Shown here piece after piece: positions 50,857-60,077 of a stretch of DNA of 64,000 bases. The notes beneath the pieces were generated by a model. It was not told the origin of the DNA, did not search any database, and saw nothing but the letters and a program-made list of their open reading frames with translations. The stretch is from Roseitranquillus sp963709765 (lineage in GTDB: Bacteria; Pseudomonadota; Alphaproteobacteria; Rhodobacterales; Rhodobacteraceae). Within the stretch, counting starts at the first letter, position 1, and each line of letters opens with the position of its first letter. The DNA lies in assembly GCA_963709765.1 (NCBI GenBank), contig CAVPXL010000014.1, positions 34,976 to 98,975 of the forward strand, given 5' to 3'. Both the position numbers and the translations under genes were made by a program.

Positions 50857-51597
50857 TCAGCGGCGTATACTCGTGGTGACGTAATTGACGCTGAGATCAC
50901 GTCGGGACAGGCGCCAGCTCCACGAGACCGGATTGAAGACGAACCCGGTGCGGTCAACCGGATCGAGACCGGCACCGCGAAACAGTTCGTAGAGTTCGTC
51001 CGGCGTGATGAACTTGTTCCAGTCATGGGTGCCCTTGGGCAGCCAGCGCATCACGTGTTCGGCCCCGATGATCGCCATGGCATAGCTTTTTGCATTTCTG
51101 TTCAGCGTCGAGCAAACCATAAGACCGCCCCGCTTCAACAGAGCATGACATGCACCGAGATACGTCGCGGGATCTGCGACATGTTCCACCACTTCCATGT
51201 TGAGAACCACATCGAATTGCTCGCCGGCTTCGGCCAGCGCCTCGGCAGTGGCGTGACGGTAGTCGATCTTCAGATCCTGCTCCTCGGCGTGCACCTGCGC
51301 GACGGGAATATTGCGTTCCGCGGCGTCGGCGCCGACCACCTCAGCCCCGAGACGAGCCATCGGTTCCGCGAGGAGCCCGCCGCCGCAGCCAATGTCGAGC
51401 AGCCGAAGTCCGGTGAAAGGAGCTTCAGCGGTCAGGTCCCGACCGTATTCGGCGGCGATCTGCGAGGTGATGTAGTCGAGCCGGCAAGGATTGAGCATGT
51501 GTAGTGGCTTGAACTTGCCGCTAGGATCCCACCACTCGGCTGCCATCGCCTGAAACTTTGCGATTTCGTGGTCGTCAACGGTGGATTGAGCTGTCAT
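50857..51597 (-). CDS. ubiG: Bifunctional ubiquinone O-methyltransferase UbiG
   Basis: UbiG methylates two hydroxyls of the ubiquinone ring. The 246-residue product starts MTAQSTVDDHEIAKFQAMAA. It has EWWDPSGKFKPLHMLNP, the SAM loop LLDIGCGGGLLAEPMARLGA (about 67-86), MEVVEHVADP and TLNRNAKSYAMAI. All are typical. The ATG at 51597 is set by the family. It diverges from pip across 71 bases and converges with the nitrilase gene. Confidence 0.96.
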   Translation of the reverse strand: MTAQSTVDDHEIAKFQAMAAEWWDPSGKFKPLHMLNPCRLDYITSQIAAEYGRDLTAEAPFTGLRLLDIGCGGGLLAEPMARLGAEVVGADAAERNIPVAQVHAEEQDLKIDYRHATAEALAEAGEQFDVVLNMEVVEHVADPATYLGACHALLKRGGLMVCSTLNRNAKSYAMAIIGAEHVMRWLPKGTHDWNKFITPDELYELFRGAGLDPVDRTGFVFNPVSWSWRLSRRDLSVNYVTTSIRR

Positions 51598-51668
51598 CGG
51601 TGCGATCTCCGCGGATTTTCGGTTCACGGCCGCTGGCGGCGGCTTTGCCCGGAATATATAGGTCTCCC

Positions 51669-52643
51669 ATGGACAGGGTCGCAGATCGCAGGAGCGCCGC
51701 GCAGTATCTTTATCCACCGGTCGATCCGTTCGACCAGCGGATGCTGGACGTGGGCGATGGACACAAGCTCTATGTGGAGCAATGCGGGCGCCGCGACGGT
51801 ATGCCTGTCGTCGTCCTGCACGGCGGTCCTGGAGGCGGCTGCAGCCCGGCCATGCGGCGCTATTTCGACCCGAACGTCTACCGAATCGTTCTGTTTGATC
51901 AGCGCGGCTGCGGACGGTCGCGTCCTCATGCCAGCGTCGAGGCGAATACCTCGTGGCACCTTGTGCAGGACATCGAGACCATAAGGCAGACGCTCGGCAT
52001 CGACCGGTGGTTGGTTTTCGGCGGCTCCTGGGGCGCGACGCTCGCGCTTCTCTACGGTCAGAGCCACCCCGAGCGTACTCTGCATCTCGTGCTGCGCGGG
52101 ATCTTCCTGATGACCCGCCCCGAACTCGACTGGTTTTATGGCGGCGGGGCGGGTCAGTTCTGGCCGGACATGTGGTCGCGCTTCGTACGCATGATTCCCG
52201 AAGGCGAGCGCGACGATCTTATCAAGGCCTACAACCGGAGACTCTTCTCGGGAGATATGGCGACGGAAACGCGGTATGCGCGCGCTTGGGCCACCTGGGA
52301 GAATACCTTGGCGTCCATCGAGAACGACGGCCCGAGTGGCGAGAGCCCGGCCGATTATGCGCGCGCGTTCGCGCGACTGGAGAACCACTATTTTCTCAAC
52401 AACGGCTTTCTTGATCGGGACAATTACATCCTCGAGAACATGGATCGTCTGGCGGACGTGCCGGGGACGATCGTTCAGGGGCGCTACGACATGATCTGTC
52501 CGCCGGTCTCCGCCTTTCGCCTGCACGCGCAGTGGCCCAATTCGCGCATGCAGGTCGTTCCACGGGCGGGGCACGCCCTGTCGGAACCGGGGATCAGCTC
52601 CGAACTGGTCCGGACGCTCGACGCCCTGCGCGAGGCAGGCTGA
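51669..52643 (+). CDS. pip: Proline iminopeptidase
   Basis: An alpha/beta hydrolase that removes N-terminal proline from peptides. The 324-residue protein has the oxyanion motif LHGGPGGG (about 49-56), DQRGCGRS, the nucleophile elbow GGSWGATLAL with catalytic Ser, and C-terminal GRYDMICPP and RAGHAL with Asp and His. The start at 51669 gives the family-like YPPVDPFDQRMLDVGDGH beginning. A TATATA lies 9 bases before the start codon. Confidence 0.94.
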   Translation: MDRVADRRSAAQYLYPPVDPFDQRMLDVGDGHKLYVEQCGRRDGMPVVVLHGGPGGGCSPAMRRYFDPNVYRIVLFDQRGCGRSRPHASVEANTSWHLVQDIETIRQTLGIDRWLVFGGSWGATLALLYGQSHPERTLHLVLRGIFLMTRPELDWFYGGGAGQFWPDMWSRFVRMIPEGERDDLIKAYNRRLFSGDMATETRYARAWATWENTLASIENDGPSGESPADYARAFARLENHYFLNNGFLDRDNYILENMDRLADVPGTIVQGRYDMICPPVSAFRLHAQWPNSRMQVVPRAGHALSEPGISSELVRTLDALREAG

Positions 52644-52650
52644 AACGGGG

Positions 52651-52679
52651 TTGCACGGCGGACAGCGCACGCGTATATG
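52651..52679 (+). promoter_or_regulatory. Probable promoter of the rimP-nusA-infB operon
   Basis: TTGCAC (52651-52656) and TATATG (52674-52679) are separated by 17 bases. Transcription would begin near 52686 and give an 85-base leader before rimP that contains two hairpins. Confidence 0.45.
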
Positions 52680-52710
52680 CGATTTTACAGCGGCGCGCCG
52701 GCCTCCACAC

Positions 52711-52725
52711 CCGGTGCTCCACCGG
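52711..52725 (+). promoter_or_regulatory. Hairpin in the rimP leader, upstream of the terminator
   Basis: CCGGTG and CACCGG form a perfect 6-bp stem with a 3-base loop, 9 bases before the terminator stem. Another self-complementary stretch, CGGCGCGCCG, lies at 52691-52700 and could pair with the terminator arm. Together they allow alternative folds. Confidence 0.4.
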
Positions 52726-52733
52726 AAACATTG

Positions 52734-52756
52734 ACGGGCCGCGCGCCCGTTTTTTT
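52734..52756 (+). terminator. Intrinsic terminator immediately before rimP
   Basis: ACGGGC and GCCCGT form the stem, and seven T residues follow (52750-52756). The rimP ATG is only 14 bases further, with GGAG at 52763-52766. Transcripts for rimP must therefore read through this structure, which suggests attenuation. It may also end pip transcripts (stop 90 bases upstream). Confidence 0.8.
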
Positions 52757-52770
52757 GTGCTTGGAGCCCC

Positions 52771-53388
52771 ATGTCGGAACTTGTCGCCAAGGCCTCAATC
52801 GACCGCCGACTAGCGGAGGTCATCACGCCCGTCATCGAGGGGATGGGCTTTGAACTCGTCCGCGTCCGCTACATGAGCGGCAAGACCAGTACAGTTCAGA
52901 TCATGGTCGAGCGGCCGGAGGGCGGCATCGAGGTCGACGATTGCGCCGAGATTTCCACGGCGGTGAGCGCGGTGCTCGATGTCGAGGATCCGATCGAGGA
53001 CGCGTACACGCTGGAAGTGTCGAGCCCCGGCATCGACCGGCCGCTCACGCGCCTCAAGGACTTCCAGGTCTGGGCGGGTTACGAGGCCAAGCTCGAGACG
53101 ACCGAGTTGATCGACGGCCGTCGCAGGTTCAAGGGTGCTCTGGCGGGAGTCGAGGGCGAGGATGTCCTGATCGACATCGAGGAAGGCACGATCGGGCTCA
53201 AGTTCGACTGGCTGAGCGACGCAAAGCTCGTCCTGACCGACGAGTTGATTCGCGATGTCCTCAAGAGCCGGAAGGATGCGGGTCAGATCGACGAGGCTCA
53301 GTACGACGAAGTCATCACCGAACTGCCCGAGACGGGCGCCGATCCAGACAATAACGCCGGGGAAGCCGGCGATGTAAAGGAGCACTGA
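52771..53388 (+). CDS. rimP: Ribosome maturation factor RimP
   Basis: RimP helps 30S assembly. The 205-residue protein has the N-terminal LAEVITPVIEGMGFELVRVR region (about 15-34), DDCAEISTAVSAVLD, the YTLEVSSPGIDRPL motif (about 88-101) and a C-terminal Sm-like domain. An acidic tail ends it. It heads the rimP-nusA-ylxR-infB operon; nusA begins 5 bases after the stop. Confidence 0.95.
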   Translation: MSELVAKASIDRRLAEVITPVIEGMGFELVRVRYMSGKTSTVQIMVERPEGGIEVDDCAEISTAVSAVLDVEDPIEDAYTLEVSSPGIDRPLTRLKDFQVWAGYEAKLETTELIDGRRRFKGALAGVEGEDVLIDIEEGTIGLKFDWLSDAKLVLTDELIRDVLKSRKDAGQIDEAQYDEVITELPETGADPDNNAGEAGDVKEH

Positions 53389-53392
53389 GACG

Positions 53393-55018
53393 ATGGCCAT
53401 TACATCGGCAAACCAGCTGGAGCTCTTGCAGACCGCCGAGGCGGTCGCGCGCGAGAAGATGATCGATCCGGCCCTGGTTGTGGAGGCGATGGAAGAGAGC
53501 CTCGCCCGCGCCGCAAAGTCGCGCTACGGCGCCGAGATGGACATCCGCGTGTCGATCGACCGCAAGACCGGCCGCGCGACCTTCACGCGCGTCCGCACCG
53601 TGATCGGTGAAGAGGATGAGCTGGAAAACTATCAGGCTCAGCTTACCCTGGAGCAGGCGAAGGAGTATTTGGACGAGCCTAAGGCGGGCGACGAGATCCG
53701 CGACGAGGTACCGCCCGTGGAAATGGGCCGGATCGCCGCGCAATCGGCCAAGCAGGTGATCCTGCAGAAGGTTCGTGAAGCCGAGCGCGATCGCCAGTAC
53801 GAAGAGTTCAAGGACCGCGCCGGCACGATCATCAACGGTCAGGTGAAGCGCGAGGAATACGGCAACGTTATCGTCGATATCGGTCGCGGCGAGGGCGTTC
53901 TGAGGCGCAACGAGAAGATCGGCCGGGAAAGCTATCGCCCGAACGACCGCATTCGGTGCTACATCAAGGATGTGCGCCGCGAGGCGCGGGGCCCGCAGAT
54001 CTTCCTCAGCCGCACCGCGCCCGAGTTCATGGCCGAGCTCTTCAAGATGGAAGTGCCGGAAATCTACGATGGCATCATCGAGATCAAGGCAGTGGCGCGT
54101 GATCCGGGCAGCCGCGCCAAGATCGGCGTCATCAGTTACGATTCGAGCATCGATCCGGTAGGGGCCTGCGTCGGCATGCGCGGTAGCCGGGTTCAGGCCG
54201 TCGTCAACGAACTCCAGGGCGAGAAGATCGACATCATTCCGTGGAACGAAGACCTGCCGACGTTCCTCGTCAACGCGTTGCAGCCGGCCGAGGTCAGCAA
54301 GGTGGTGCTCGACGAGGAAGCGGAACGGATCGAGGTCGTGGTGCCCGACGACCAGCTCAGTCTCGCCATCGGTCGGCGCGGTCAGAACGTGCGGCTCGCC
54401 AGCCAGCTGACCGGCCTCGATATCGACATCATGACCGAGGAGGAGGAAAGCCAGCGCCGGCAGGCGGAATTCGCCGAACGGACCGGACTGTTCATGGACG
54501 CCCTCGATCTGGACGAGTTTTTCGCCCAGCTTCTGGTGTCCGAGGGGTTCACCTCGCTCGAAGAGGTCGCCTACGTGGAGCAGGACGAACTTCTCGTGAT
54601 CGATGGCGTCGACGAAGATACCGCGAACGAGCTTCAGGCGCGCGCCCGCGATCGCCTCGAGGAGCAGAACCAGAAGGCACTTGCGGCGGCGCGCGAGCTT
54701 GGTGTCGAGGATAGCCTGATCGAATTCGGGGGACTGACGCCGCAGATGATTGAGGCGCTGGCAAAGGACGGCGTGAAGACGCTTGAGGATTTCGCAACCT
54801 GCGCCGACTGGGAGCTGGCCGGCGGCTGGACCACGGTCGACGGGGAACGGGTCAAGGACGACGGTGTTCTGGAGCCATTCGACGTGTCGCTCGAGGAAGC
54901 GCAGAATCTGGTCATGACGGCACGCATCTCGCTGGGCTGGGTCGATCCTGATGACCTCGAAGCCGAAGCAACCGAAGAGGTCGAGGGCGACGAGGCTGAT
55001 CAGGACGCCGTGGTCTGA
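53393..55018 (+). CDS. nusA: Transcription elongation/termination factor NusA
   Basis: NusA binds RNA polymerase and modulates pausing, termination and antitermination. The 541-residue protein has the N-terminal polymerase-binding domain, an S1 domain (about 135-200), two KH domains with VGACVGMRGSRVQAVVNEL and LAIGRRGQNVRLASQL, and C-terminal helix-hairpin-helix acidic repeats. Its presence beside the leader terminator makes autoregulation plausible; that is inference. Confidence 0.96.
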   Translation: MAITSANQLELLQTAEAVAREKMIDPALVVEAMEESLARAAKSRYGAEMDIRVSIDRKTGRATFTRVRTVIGEEDELENYQAQLTLEQAKEYLDEPKAGDEIRDEVPPVEMGRIAAQSAKQVILQKVREAERDRQYEEFKDRAGTIINGQVKREEYGNVIVDIGRGEGVLRRNEKIGRESYRPNDRIRCYIKDVRREARGPQIFLSRTAPEFMAELFKMEVPEIYDGIIEIKAVARDPGSRAKIGVISYDSSIDPVGACVGMRGSRVQAVVNELQGEKIDIIPWNEDLPTFLVNALQPAEVSKVVLDEEAERIEVVVPDDQLSLAIGRRGQNVRLASQLTGLDIDIMTEEEESQRRQAEFAERTGLFMDALDLDEFFAQLLVSEGFTSLEEVAYVEQDELLVIDGVDEDTANELQARARDRLEEQNQKALAAARELGVEDSLIEFGGLTPQMIEALAKDGVKTLEDFATCADWELAGGWTTVDGERVKDDGVLEPFDVSLEEAQNLVMTARISLGWVDPDDLEAEATEEVEGDEADQDAVV

Positions 55019-55038
55019 ACGACACAGTGGACTATACG

Positions 55039-55671
55039 ATGACCCGAGGCGGGAGAATGAAGGAAAGGGACAATCCCGAACGGCGCTGCATCGTGACACG
55101 CGAAGTGGCGCCGAAGCAGGGGTTGCTCCGATTCGTGGTCGGACCGGATGATGCGATCGTGCCTGATGTCGCTGGCAAGCTGCCCGGCCGCGGCCTCTGG
55201 GTTGCAGCCGATCGCAGCGCGCTCGACCAGGCGGTCGCCAAGGGGCATTTCGCGCGTGCTGCGCGCCAGAAGGTCGAGGTCCGCGATGACCTCGTCGTGG
55301 CCGTCGAGCGCGCGCTGGCAAGGCGGCTGGTGGAGGCAATCTCGCTGGCGCGAAAGGCAGGTCTTGCTGTCGCCGGTTTCGAGAAGGTCAAGGACTGGCT
55401 GGCGAAGGATGACGTCAAGGTTCTGATTCAGGCTTCCGATGGATCGCAGCGCGGCAAGTCGAAGCTCTGGACGCCAGAAGGCGCGCGGTTTGTGGGCTGC
55501 CTGACGGCCTCAGAATTGGGTTTGGCATTCGGACGTGAACATGTGATACATGCGGCGCTCGCGCCAGGCGGACTCGCGACAAGGGTCGTAGAGGACGCTA
55601 TGCGGCTATCCGGCGTTCGCGGTAATGGCGGTGAGAAATCACCGGAAAGGACGACAAGAGCATATGAGTGA
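55039..55671 (+). CDS. YlxR-type RNA-binding protein with L7Ae-like domain
   Basis: A 210-residue two-domain protein. The N-terminal DUF448/YlxR domain has PERRCIVTREVAPKQGLLRF and VAGKLPGRGLWV, a positively charged RNA-binding fold. The C-terminal half (LVEAISLARKAGLAVAGFEK) resembles ribosomal L7Ae-like proteins. The operon position between nusA and infB is conserved. Starts at GTG 55027, ATG 55039 and ATG 55057 are possible; 55039 (MTRGGR) matches relatives. It overlaps infB by 8 bases. Confidence 0.9.
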   Translation: MTRGGRMKERDNPERRCIVTREVAPKQGLLRFVVGPDDAIVPDVAGKLPGRGLWVAADRSALDQAVAKGHFARAARQKVEVRDDLVVAVERALARRLVEAISLARKAGLAVAGFEKVKDWLAKDDVKVLIQASDGSQRGKSKLWTPEGARFVGCLTASELGLAFGREHVIHAALAPGGLATRVVEDAMRLSGVRGNGGEKSPERTTRAYE

Positions 55672-58153
55672 GAATGACGGCAAGAAGACACTAGGCCTGC
55701 GCGGCGGTCGGCCGGGGCAGGTGAAGCAGAGCTTCAGCCATGGCCGCACCAAGACTGTTACCGTCGAGACGAAGCGCAAGCGTGTCGTGGTGCCCAAGCC
55801 GGGTGCCGGAAAGCCCTCCGCGCCGGGTGCCGGGCCCAAGGGGTCTGGTGATCCGTCCAGACGCCCCGCCGGGATAAGCGACGCCGAGCTCGAGCGCCGC
55901 ATGAAGGCGCTGTCTGCCGCGAAGGCACGCGAGGCCGAGGAGACCGAGCAGCGTGCAGCTGAAGAGAAGGCCCGGGCAGAGGAGCGCGAACGTCGTCGCG
56001 CCGAGGTCGAGGCCAAGGAGCGCGAGGAGCGCGAGCGCGAGGAACGTGCCCGCCTCAAGGCCGAGGAAGAAGAGCGCAAGCAACGCGAGGTCGAAGAGAA
56101 GGCTCGCCGCGTCGAGGAGCAGAAAGCTGCTGCGAGCGCCGAGCCTGAGCCCGATGCCCAGCGTTCTGCGGCCAAACCGGCGCCAAGCCCGCGCAAGGTC
56201 GATCGCGAGCGTGAAGACAGGCGCGACAAGGCCGGCAAGCCCGGCAAGGGTGATCGGCGGACCGGAAAGCTGACGCTGAACCAGGCGCTATCCGGCGAGG
56301 GAGGGCGGCAGCGCAGCCTCGCGCAGATGAAGCGCAAGCAGGAACGTGCGCGCCAGAAAGCCATGGGCGGCCCGCAGCATCGCGAGAAGGTCGTCCGCGA
56401 CGTTCAGCTTCCCGACGCGATCACCGTGCAGGAGCTGGCCAACCGTATGGCCGAGCGTGTTGCCGACGTCGTCAAGTCGTTGATGCAGAACGGCATCATG
56501 GCCACCCAGAACCAGACCATCGACCAGGATACGGCGGAACTTGTGATCGAGGAGTTTGGCCACAAGGTGACCCGGGTCAGTGCGTCCGACGTCGAGCAGG
56601 TCATCCACACGGTCCAGGACAAGTCCGCCGACCTCAAGCCGAGGCCGCCGGTCATCACCGTCATGGGGCACGTCGACCACGGAAAGACCTCCCTGCTCGA
56701 CGCGATACGGAACGCCAAGGTCGTGGCGGGCGAAGCGGGGGGTATCACGCAGCACATCGGCGCATATCAGGTGAAGACCGAGGATGGCGCGTTGCTGACC
56801 TTCCTCGACACCCCGGGCCACGCCGCGTTCACCTCGATGAGGGCACGCGGCGCGCAAGTGACGGATATCGTGATTCTCGTGGTGGCCGCGGACGATGCGG
56901 TGATGCCGCAGACGGTCGAGGCCATTCATCACGCCAAGGCGGCCGGCGTTCCGATGATCGTCGCGATCAACAAGATCGACCGGCCAGATGCCAACCCGGA
57001 CAAGGTGCGCACGGATCTTCTTCAGCACGAGGTGATTGTCGAGAAGATGTCCGGCGAGGTGCAGGACGTCGAAGTTTCGGCGATTAACGCAACAGGCCTC
57101 GACGAGCTGCTTGAGGCAATCGCGCTTCAGGCCGAAGTGCTGGAACTCAAGGCGAACCCCGGACGGTCCGCACAGGGTGCCGTGATCGAGGCGCAACTCG
57201 ACGTGGGTCGTGGCCCGGTGGCGACGGTTCTTGTCCAGAACGGAACCTTGCGCCGCGGCGACATCTTTGTCGTAGGCGAGCAATGGGGAAAGGTTCGCGC
57301 GCTTGTGAACGATCAGGGAGACCGGGTCGATGAGGCGGGGCCGTCAGTGCCCGTCGAGGTTCTCGGTCTGAACGGCACGCCGGAAGCTGGTGACGTGCTC
57401 AACGTCGTCGAAACGGAGGCGCAGGCGCGTGAAATCGCCGAATACCGTGCCAGCGCTTCCAAGGAAAAGCGCGCCGCGGCAGGTGCAGCTACGACGCTAG
57501 AACAGATGATGGCGAAGGCGAAGGCAGACGAGGACGTCAGCGAGCTTCCGATTCTCGTGAAGGCGGACGTGCAGGGTTCGGCGGAAGCCATCGTTCAGGC
57601 GATGGAGAAGATTGGCAACGACGAAGTGCGCGTGCGCGTCCTGCATTCGGGCGTGGGAGCGATTACCGAATCCGACATCGGTCTGGCCGAGGCCTCAGGC
57701 GCTCCGGTGTTCGGGTTCAACGTCCGGGCCAACGCGACGGCGCGCAATGTGGCCAACCAGAAGGGCGTCGAAATCCGCTATTACAGCGTGATCTACGACC
57801 TCGTGGATGATGTGAAGCAGGCCGCATCGGGTCTGCTGTCGTCTGAGGTGCGCGAAAAGTTCATCGGCTATGCCGAGATTCGCGAAGTCTTCAAGGTCTC
57901 GAATGTAGGCAAGGTCGCGGGATGCCTCGTGACCGAAGGTATCGCCCGCCGCTCCGCCGGTGTGCGACTTCTGCGCGACAACGTCGTCGTGCATGAAGGT
58001 ACCCTGAAGACGCTCAAGCGATTCAAGGACGAGGTCGCAGAGGTCCAGTCCGGTCAGGAATGCGGTATGGCCTTCGAGAACTACGAAGACATCCGGGCCG
58101 GTGATGTCATCGAGATCTTCGAGCGTGAAGAGGTCGAGCGGACTCTGGCCTAG
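55664..58153 (+). CDS. infB: Translation initiation factor IF-2
   Basis: IF-2 places initiator tRNA on the 30S subunit using GTP. The 829-residue protein has a long, highly charged N-terminal region rich in Glu, Arg and Ala (residues 80-200, probably coiled coil), then LPDAITVQELANRMAE. The G domain has GHVDHGKTS near 335-343, DTPGHAAFTSM and NKIDRPDAN, with the remaining beta-barrel and C-terminal domains intact. The start at 55664 overlaps the YlxR stop. Confidence 0.96.
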   Translation: MSENDGKKTLGLRGGRPGQVKQSFSHGRTKTVTVETKRKRVVVPKPGAGKPSAPGAGPKGSGDPSRRPAGISDAELERRMKALSAAKAREAEETEQRAAEEKARAEERERRRAEVEAKEREEREREERARLKAEEEERKQREVEEKARRVEEQKAAASAEPEPDAQRSAAKPAPSPRKVDREREDRRDKAGKPGKGDRRTGKLTLNQALSGEGGRQRSLAQMKRKQERARQKAMGGPQHREKVVRDVQLPDAITVQELANRMAERVADVVKSLMQNGIMATQNQTIDQDTAELVIEEFGHKVTRVSASDVEQVIHTVQDKSADLKPRPPVITVMGHVDHGKTSLLDAIRNAKVVAGEAGGITQHIGAYQVKTEDGALLTFLDTPGHAAFTSMRARGAQVTDIVILVVAADDAVMPQTVEAIHHAKAAGVPMIVAINKIDRPDANPDKVRTDLLQHEVIVEKMSGEVQDVEVSAINATGLDELLEAIALQAEVLELKANPGRSAQGAVIEAQLDVGRGPVATVLVQNGTLRRGDIFVVGEQWGKVRALVNDQGDRVDEAGPSVPVEVLGLNGTPEAGDVLNVVETEAQAREIAEYRASASKEKRAAAGAATTLEQMMAKAKADEDVSELPILVKADVQGSAEAIVQAMEKIGNDEVRVRVLHSGVGAITESDIGLAEASGAPVFGFNVRANATARNVANQKGVEIRYYSVIYDLVDDVKQAASGLLSSEVREKFIGYAEIREVFKVSNVGKVAGCLVTEGIARRSAGVRLLRDNVVVHEGTLKTLKRFKDEVAEVQSGQECGMAFENYEDIRAGDVIEIFEREEVERTLA

Positions 58154-58161
58154 TCAGAGCG

Positions 58162-58188
58162 GGCGAGGCGGCCGCTGGCTGCCTCGCC
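58162..58188 (+). terminator. Hairpin downstream of infB
   Basis: GGCGAGGC at 58162-58169 pairs with GCCTCGCC at 58181-58188, 9 bases after the infB stop. The tail TGTTGTGGTT is only mildly T-rich. It also lies 10 bases past the stop of the small minus-strand gene. Confidence 0.55.
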
Positions 58189-58197
58189 TGTTGTGGT

Positions 58198-58335
58198 TCA
58201 GGCCGCGTGTTCGCTGACCGGTCTGCCGTGAAAGATGCGGTCGCCGACCCGGACACTCACACGACCATCGTCGAGACGGCCGACGAAGTTTCCTTGCACC
58301 TGAACGCAGCTACCCATGGCAATTGTCCAAAGCAT
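58198..58335 (-). CDS. Small 45-residue protein between infB and mutT
   Basis: An ATG-initiated frame encodes 45 residues: it opens MLWTIAMGSCVQVQG, continues NFVGRLDDGRVSVRVGDR and ends SEHAA. AAAAGGA lies 7 bases before the ATG, a well-placed ribosome-binding site. The alternating hydrophobic and charged pattern with GRLDDGR and VRVGD suggests a small beta-barrel. No function is recognised. Use of G or C in third codon positions matches neighbouring genes. It is too short for ordinary ORF calling and would be missed. Confidence 0.65.
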   Translation of the reverse strand: MLWTIAMGSCVQVQGNFVGRLDDGRVSVRVGDRIFHGRPVSEHAA

Positions 58336-58439
58336 CGGGCGTCCTTTTATCTGTTGTTGCCATCTCACGCTGTGCCAAACATGTTGAATAAGACTTAATA
58401 TTTAGGCCCGCAGAGCGAAATCGGCTTCCGGACCGTGCG

Positions 58440-58838
58440 TCAGAGCCAGTCCCTGAGAATGGCGACCAGCGGATTGTCCGCTGGTGGCATCGGATAGCGC
58501 GCCAGATCATTTGCCCGCGCCCAAGTCAGGTTCTGGCCCTCCTGCGGCGTCACCTGTCCGGCCCATTTCCGACAGACATAGAGAGGCATGAGCAGGTGGA
58601 ACGCCTCGTAGGCGTGGCTGGCGAACGTCAGCGGCGCGAGGCAACTCCCCCATGTCTCGATCCCCAGCTCCTCGCGCAACTCCCGGATCAGCGCGGTCTC
58701 GGGTGTTTCACCCTGTTCAACCTTGCCGCCCGGAAATTCCCAGAGGCCGGCCATCTCCTTTCCCTCCGGACGTTGAGCCAGAAGCACCCGCCCGTCGGGG
58801 TCGATCAGCGCCACGGCCGAAACCAGAAGAAGCGTCAC
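58440..58838 (-). CDS. mutT: 8-oxo-dGTP diphosphatase MutT
   Basis: MutT sanitises oxidised guanine nucleotides. The 132-residue Nudix protein has LLAQRPEGKEMAGLWEFPGG and the Nudix box GKVEQGETPETALIRELREELG (about residues 38-59) with the REEL glutamates. Its ATG overlaps the argJ stop as ATGA, so it is translated with argJ. It is complete and typical in length. Confidence 0.93.
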   Translation of the reverse strand: MTLLLVSAVALIDPDGRVLLAQRPEGKEMAGLWEFPGGKVEQGETPETALIRELREELGIETWGSCLAPLTFASHAYEAFHLLMPLYVCRKWAGQVTPQEGQNLTWARANDLARYPMPPADNPLVAILRDWL

Positions 58839-60076
58839 GAACGGTAGTCGGCATTGATCTCGACATACCGGGCCGTCAGGTCACAGGTCCACATCACCGC
58901 TCCGCCGTCGCCCAGTCCAAGGTCAATGGAAACGACAAGATCCGATTGTGTCATGTAGGCCGCGCCGTCCTCTTCCCGATAGTTCGGCGCAACCCAGCCG
59001 TTCTCGGCCACGAGGACATTGCCGAAGCGGATCGAGAGCCGGTCCCGGTCGGCCTCGGCGCCCGATTTTCCCACAGCCATGACGATCCGGCCCCAGTTGG
59101 GGTCTTCGCCGGCGAAAGCGGTCTTGACCAGCGGCGATTCGCAGACGGCTCGTGCAACCTTGCGCGCGTCGGCTTCGTTCCGTGCGCCGGAGACCGCCAC
59201 TTCGACGAATTTGCTGGCGCCTTCTCCGTCTCGGACGATCTGCTGCGCCAGATTCCGCATCACTTCGGTCAGGGCATATTCGAGCCGCGAGGCATCCTCT
59301 GACCCGTCGGTTATCGCCGGTCCGCGACCGGTCGCGGCAAGAAGAACCGTATCCGAGGTCGATGTATCGCCGTCGACGCTGATCGAGTTGAATGTCCGCC
59401 CGTTCACCCGCGACAGCATCTCCTGCAGGAGCGGTTGGGGCACCGCGGCATCGGTGAAGACGTAGGCGAGCATGGTCGCCATGTCCGGAGCGATCATTCC
59501 CGACCCTTTGGCGATTCCCGCAACATGTGCGCGTCCTGCGTCGAGCGCGCACGACGCTGAGGCACCTTTCGGATAGGTGTCTGTGGTCATTATGGAGCGC
59601 GCCGCGTCTTCCCATGCCGAGGGCGACAATCCGTCCGCCAGGGCGCCGAGCACAGCGACAATGCGGTCATGCGGCAAGACTTCGCCGATGACACCTGTGG
59701 ATGAAGTAAAGACCCGGTGAGCGGGAACACCCTGTACCTCGGCAATGGCATCGACCAGAGCGGCTACGGAGGCGCGCCCGTGCTGCCCGGTAAAGGCGTT
59801 CGAATTCCCGGAATTCACGAGAATCGCGGCCGTCGCGTCGGAATGGCTCCCGATTTTCTCCTGACAGTCGAGAACAGCGGCCGACCTTGTGGCGGATCTG
59901 GTGAAGACGCCGGCGACGCTGGACCCCGCGGACAACACAGCCAGCATCACATCGGTTCGTCCGGCGTACCGCACGCCGGCAGCCGCGGATGCCAGCCGGA
60001 CGCCTGCGATCTGCGGCATGTCAGGGAAGCGGACCGGGGCGAAGGGCGAAACTGCCCCGCTTTTCGCGCTGGCCAT
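58835..60076 (-). CDS. argJ: Bifunctional ornithine acetyltransferase/N-acetylglutamate synthase
   Basis: ArgJ transfers acetyl groups in the cyclic arginine pathway. The 413-residue precursor cleaves itself before Thr201 in KGSGMIAPDMATMLAYVFTD. Other motifs are ILVNSGNSNAFTG and DTSTSDTVLLAATG, and the C-terminus has GEDPNWGRI. It starts one base after the parvulin gene stop, forming a ppiC-argJ-mutT unit on the minus strand. Confidence 0.95.
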   Translation of the reverse strand: MASAKSGAVSPFAPVRFPDMPQIAGVRLASAAAGVRYAGRTDVMLAVLSAGSSVAGVFTRSATRSAAVLDCQEKIGSHSDATAAILVNSGNSNAFTGQHGRASVAALVDAIAEVQGVPAHRVFTSSTGVIGEVLPHDRIVAVLGALADGLSPSAWEDAARSIMTTDTYPKGASASCALDAGRAHVAGIAKGSGMIAPDMATMLAYVFTDAAVPQPLLQEMLSRVNGRTFNSISVDGDTSTSDTVLLAATGRGPAITDGSEDASRLEYALTEVMRNLAQQIVRDGEGASKFVEVAVSGARNEADARKVARAVCESPLVKTAFAGEDPNWGRIVMAVGKSGAEADRDRLSIRFGNVLVAENGWVAPNYREEDGAAYMTQSDLVVSIDLGLGDGGAVMWTCDLTARYVEINADYRS

Positions 60077-60077
60077 G

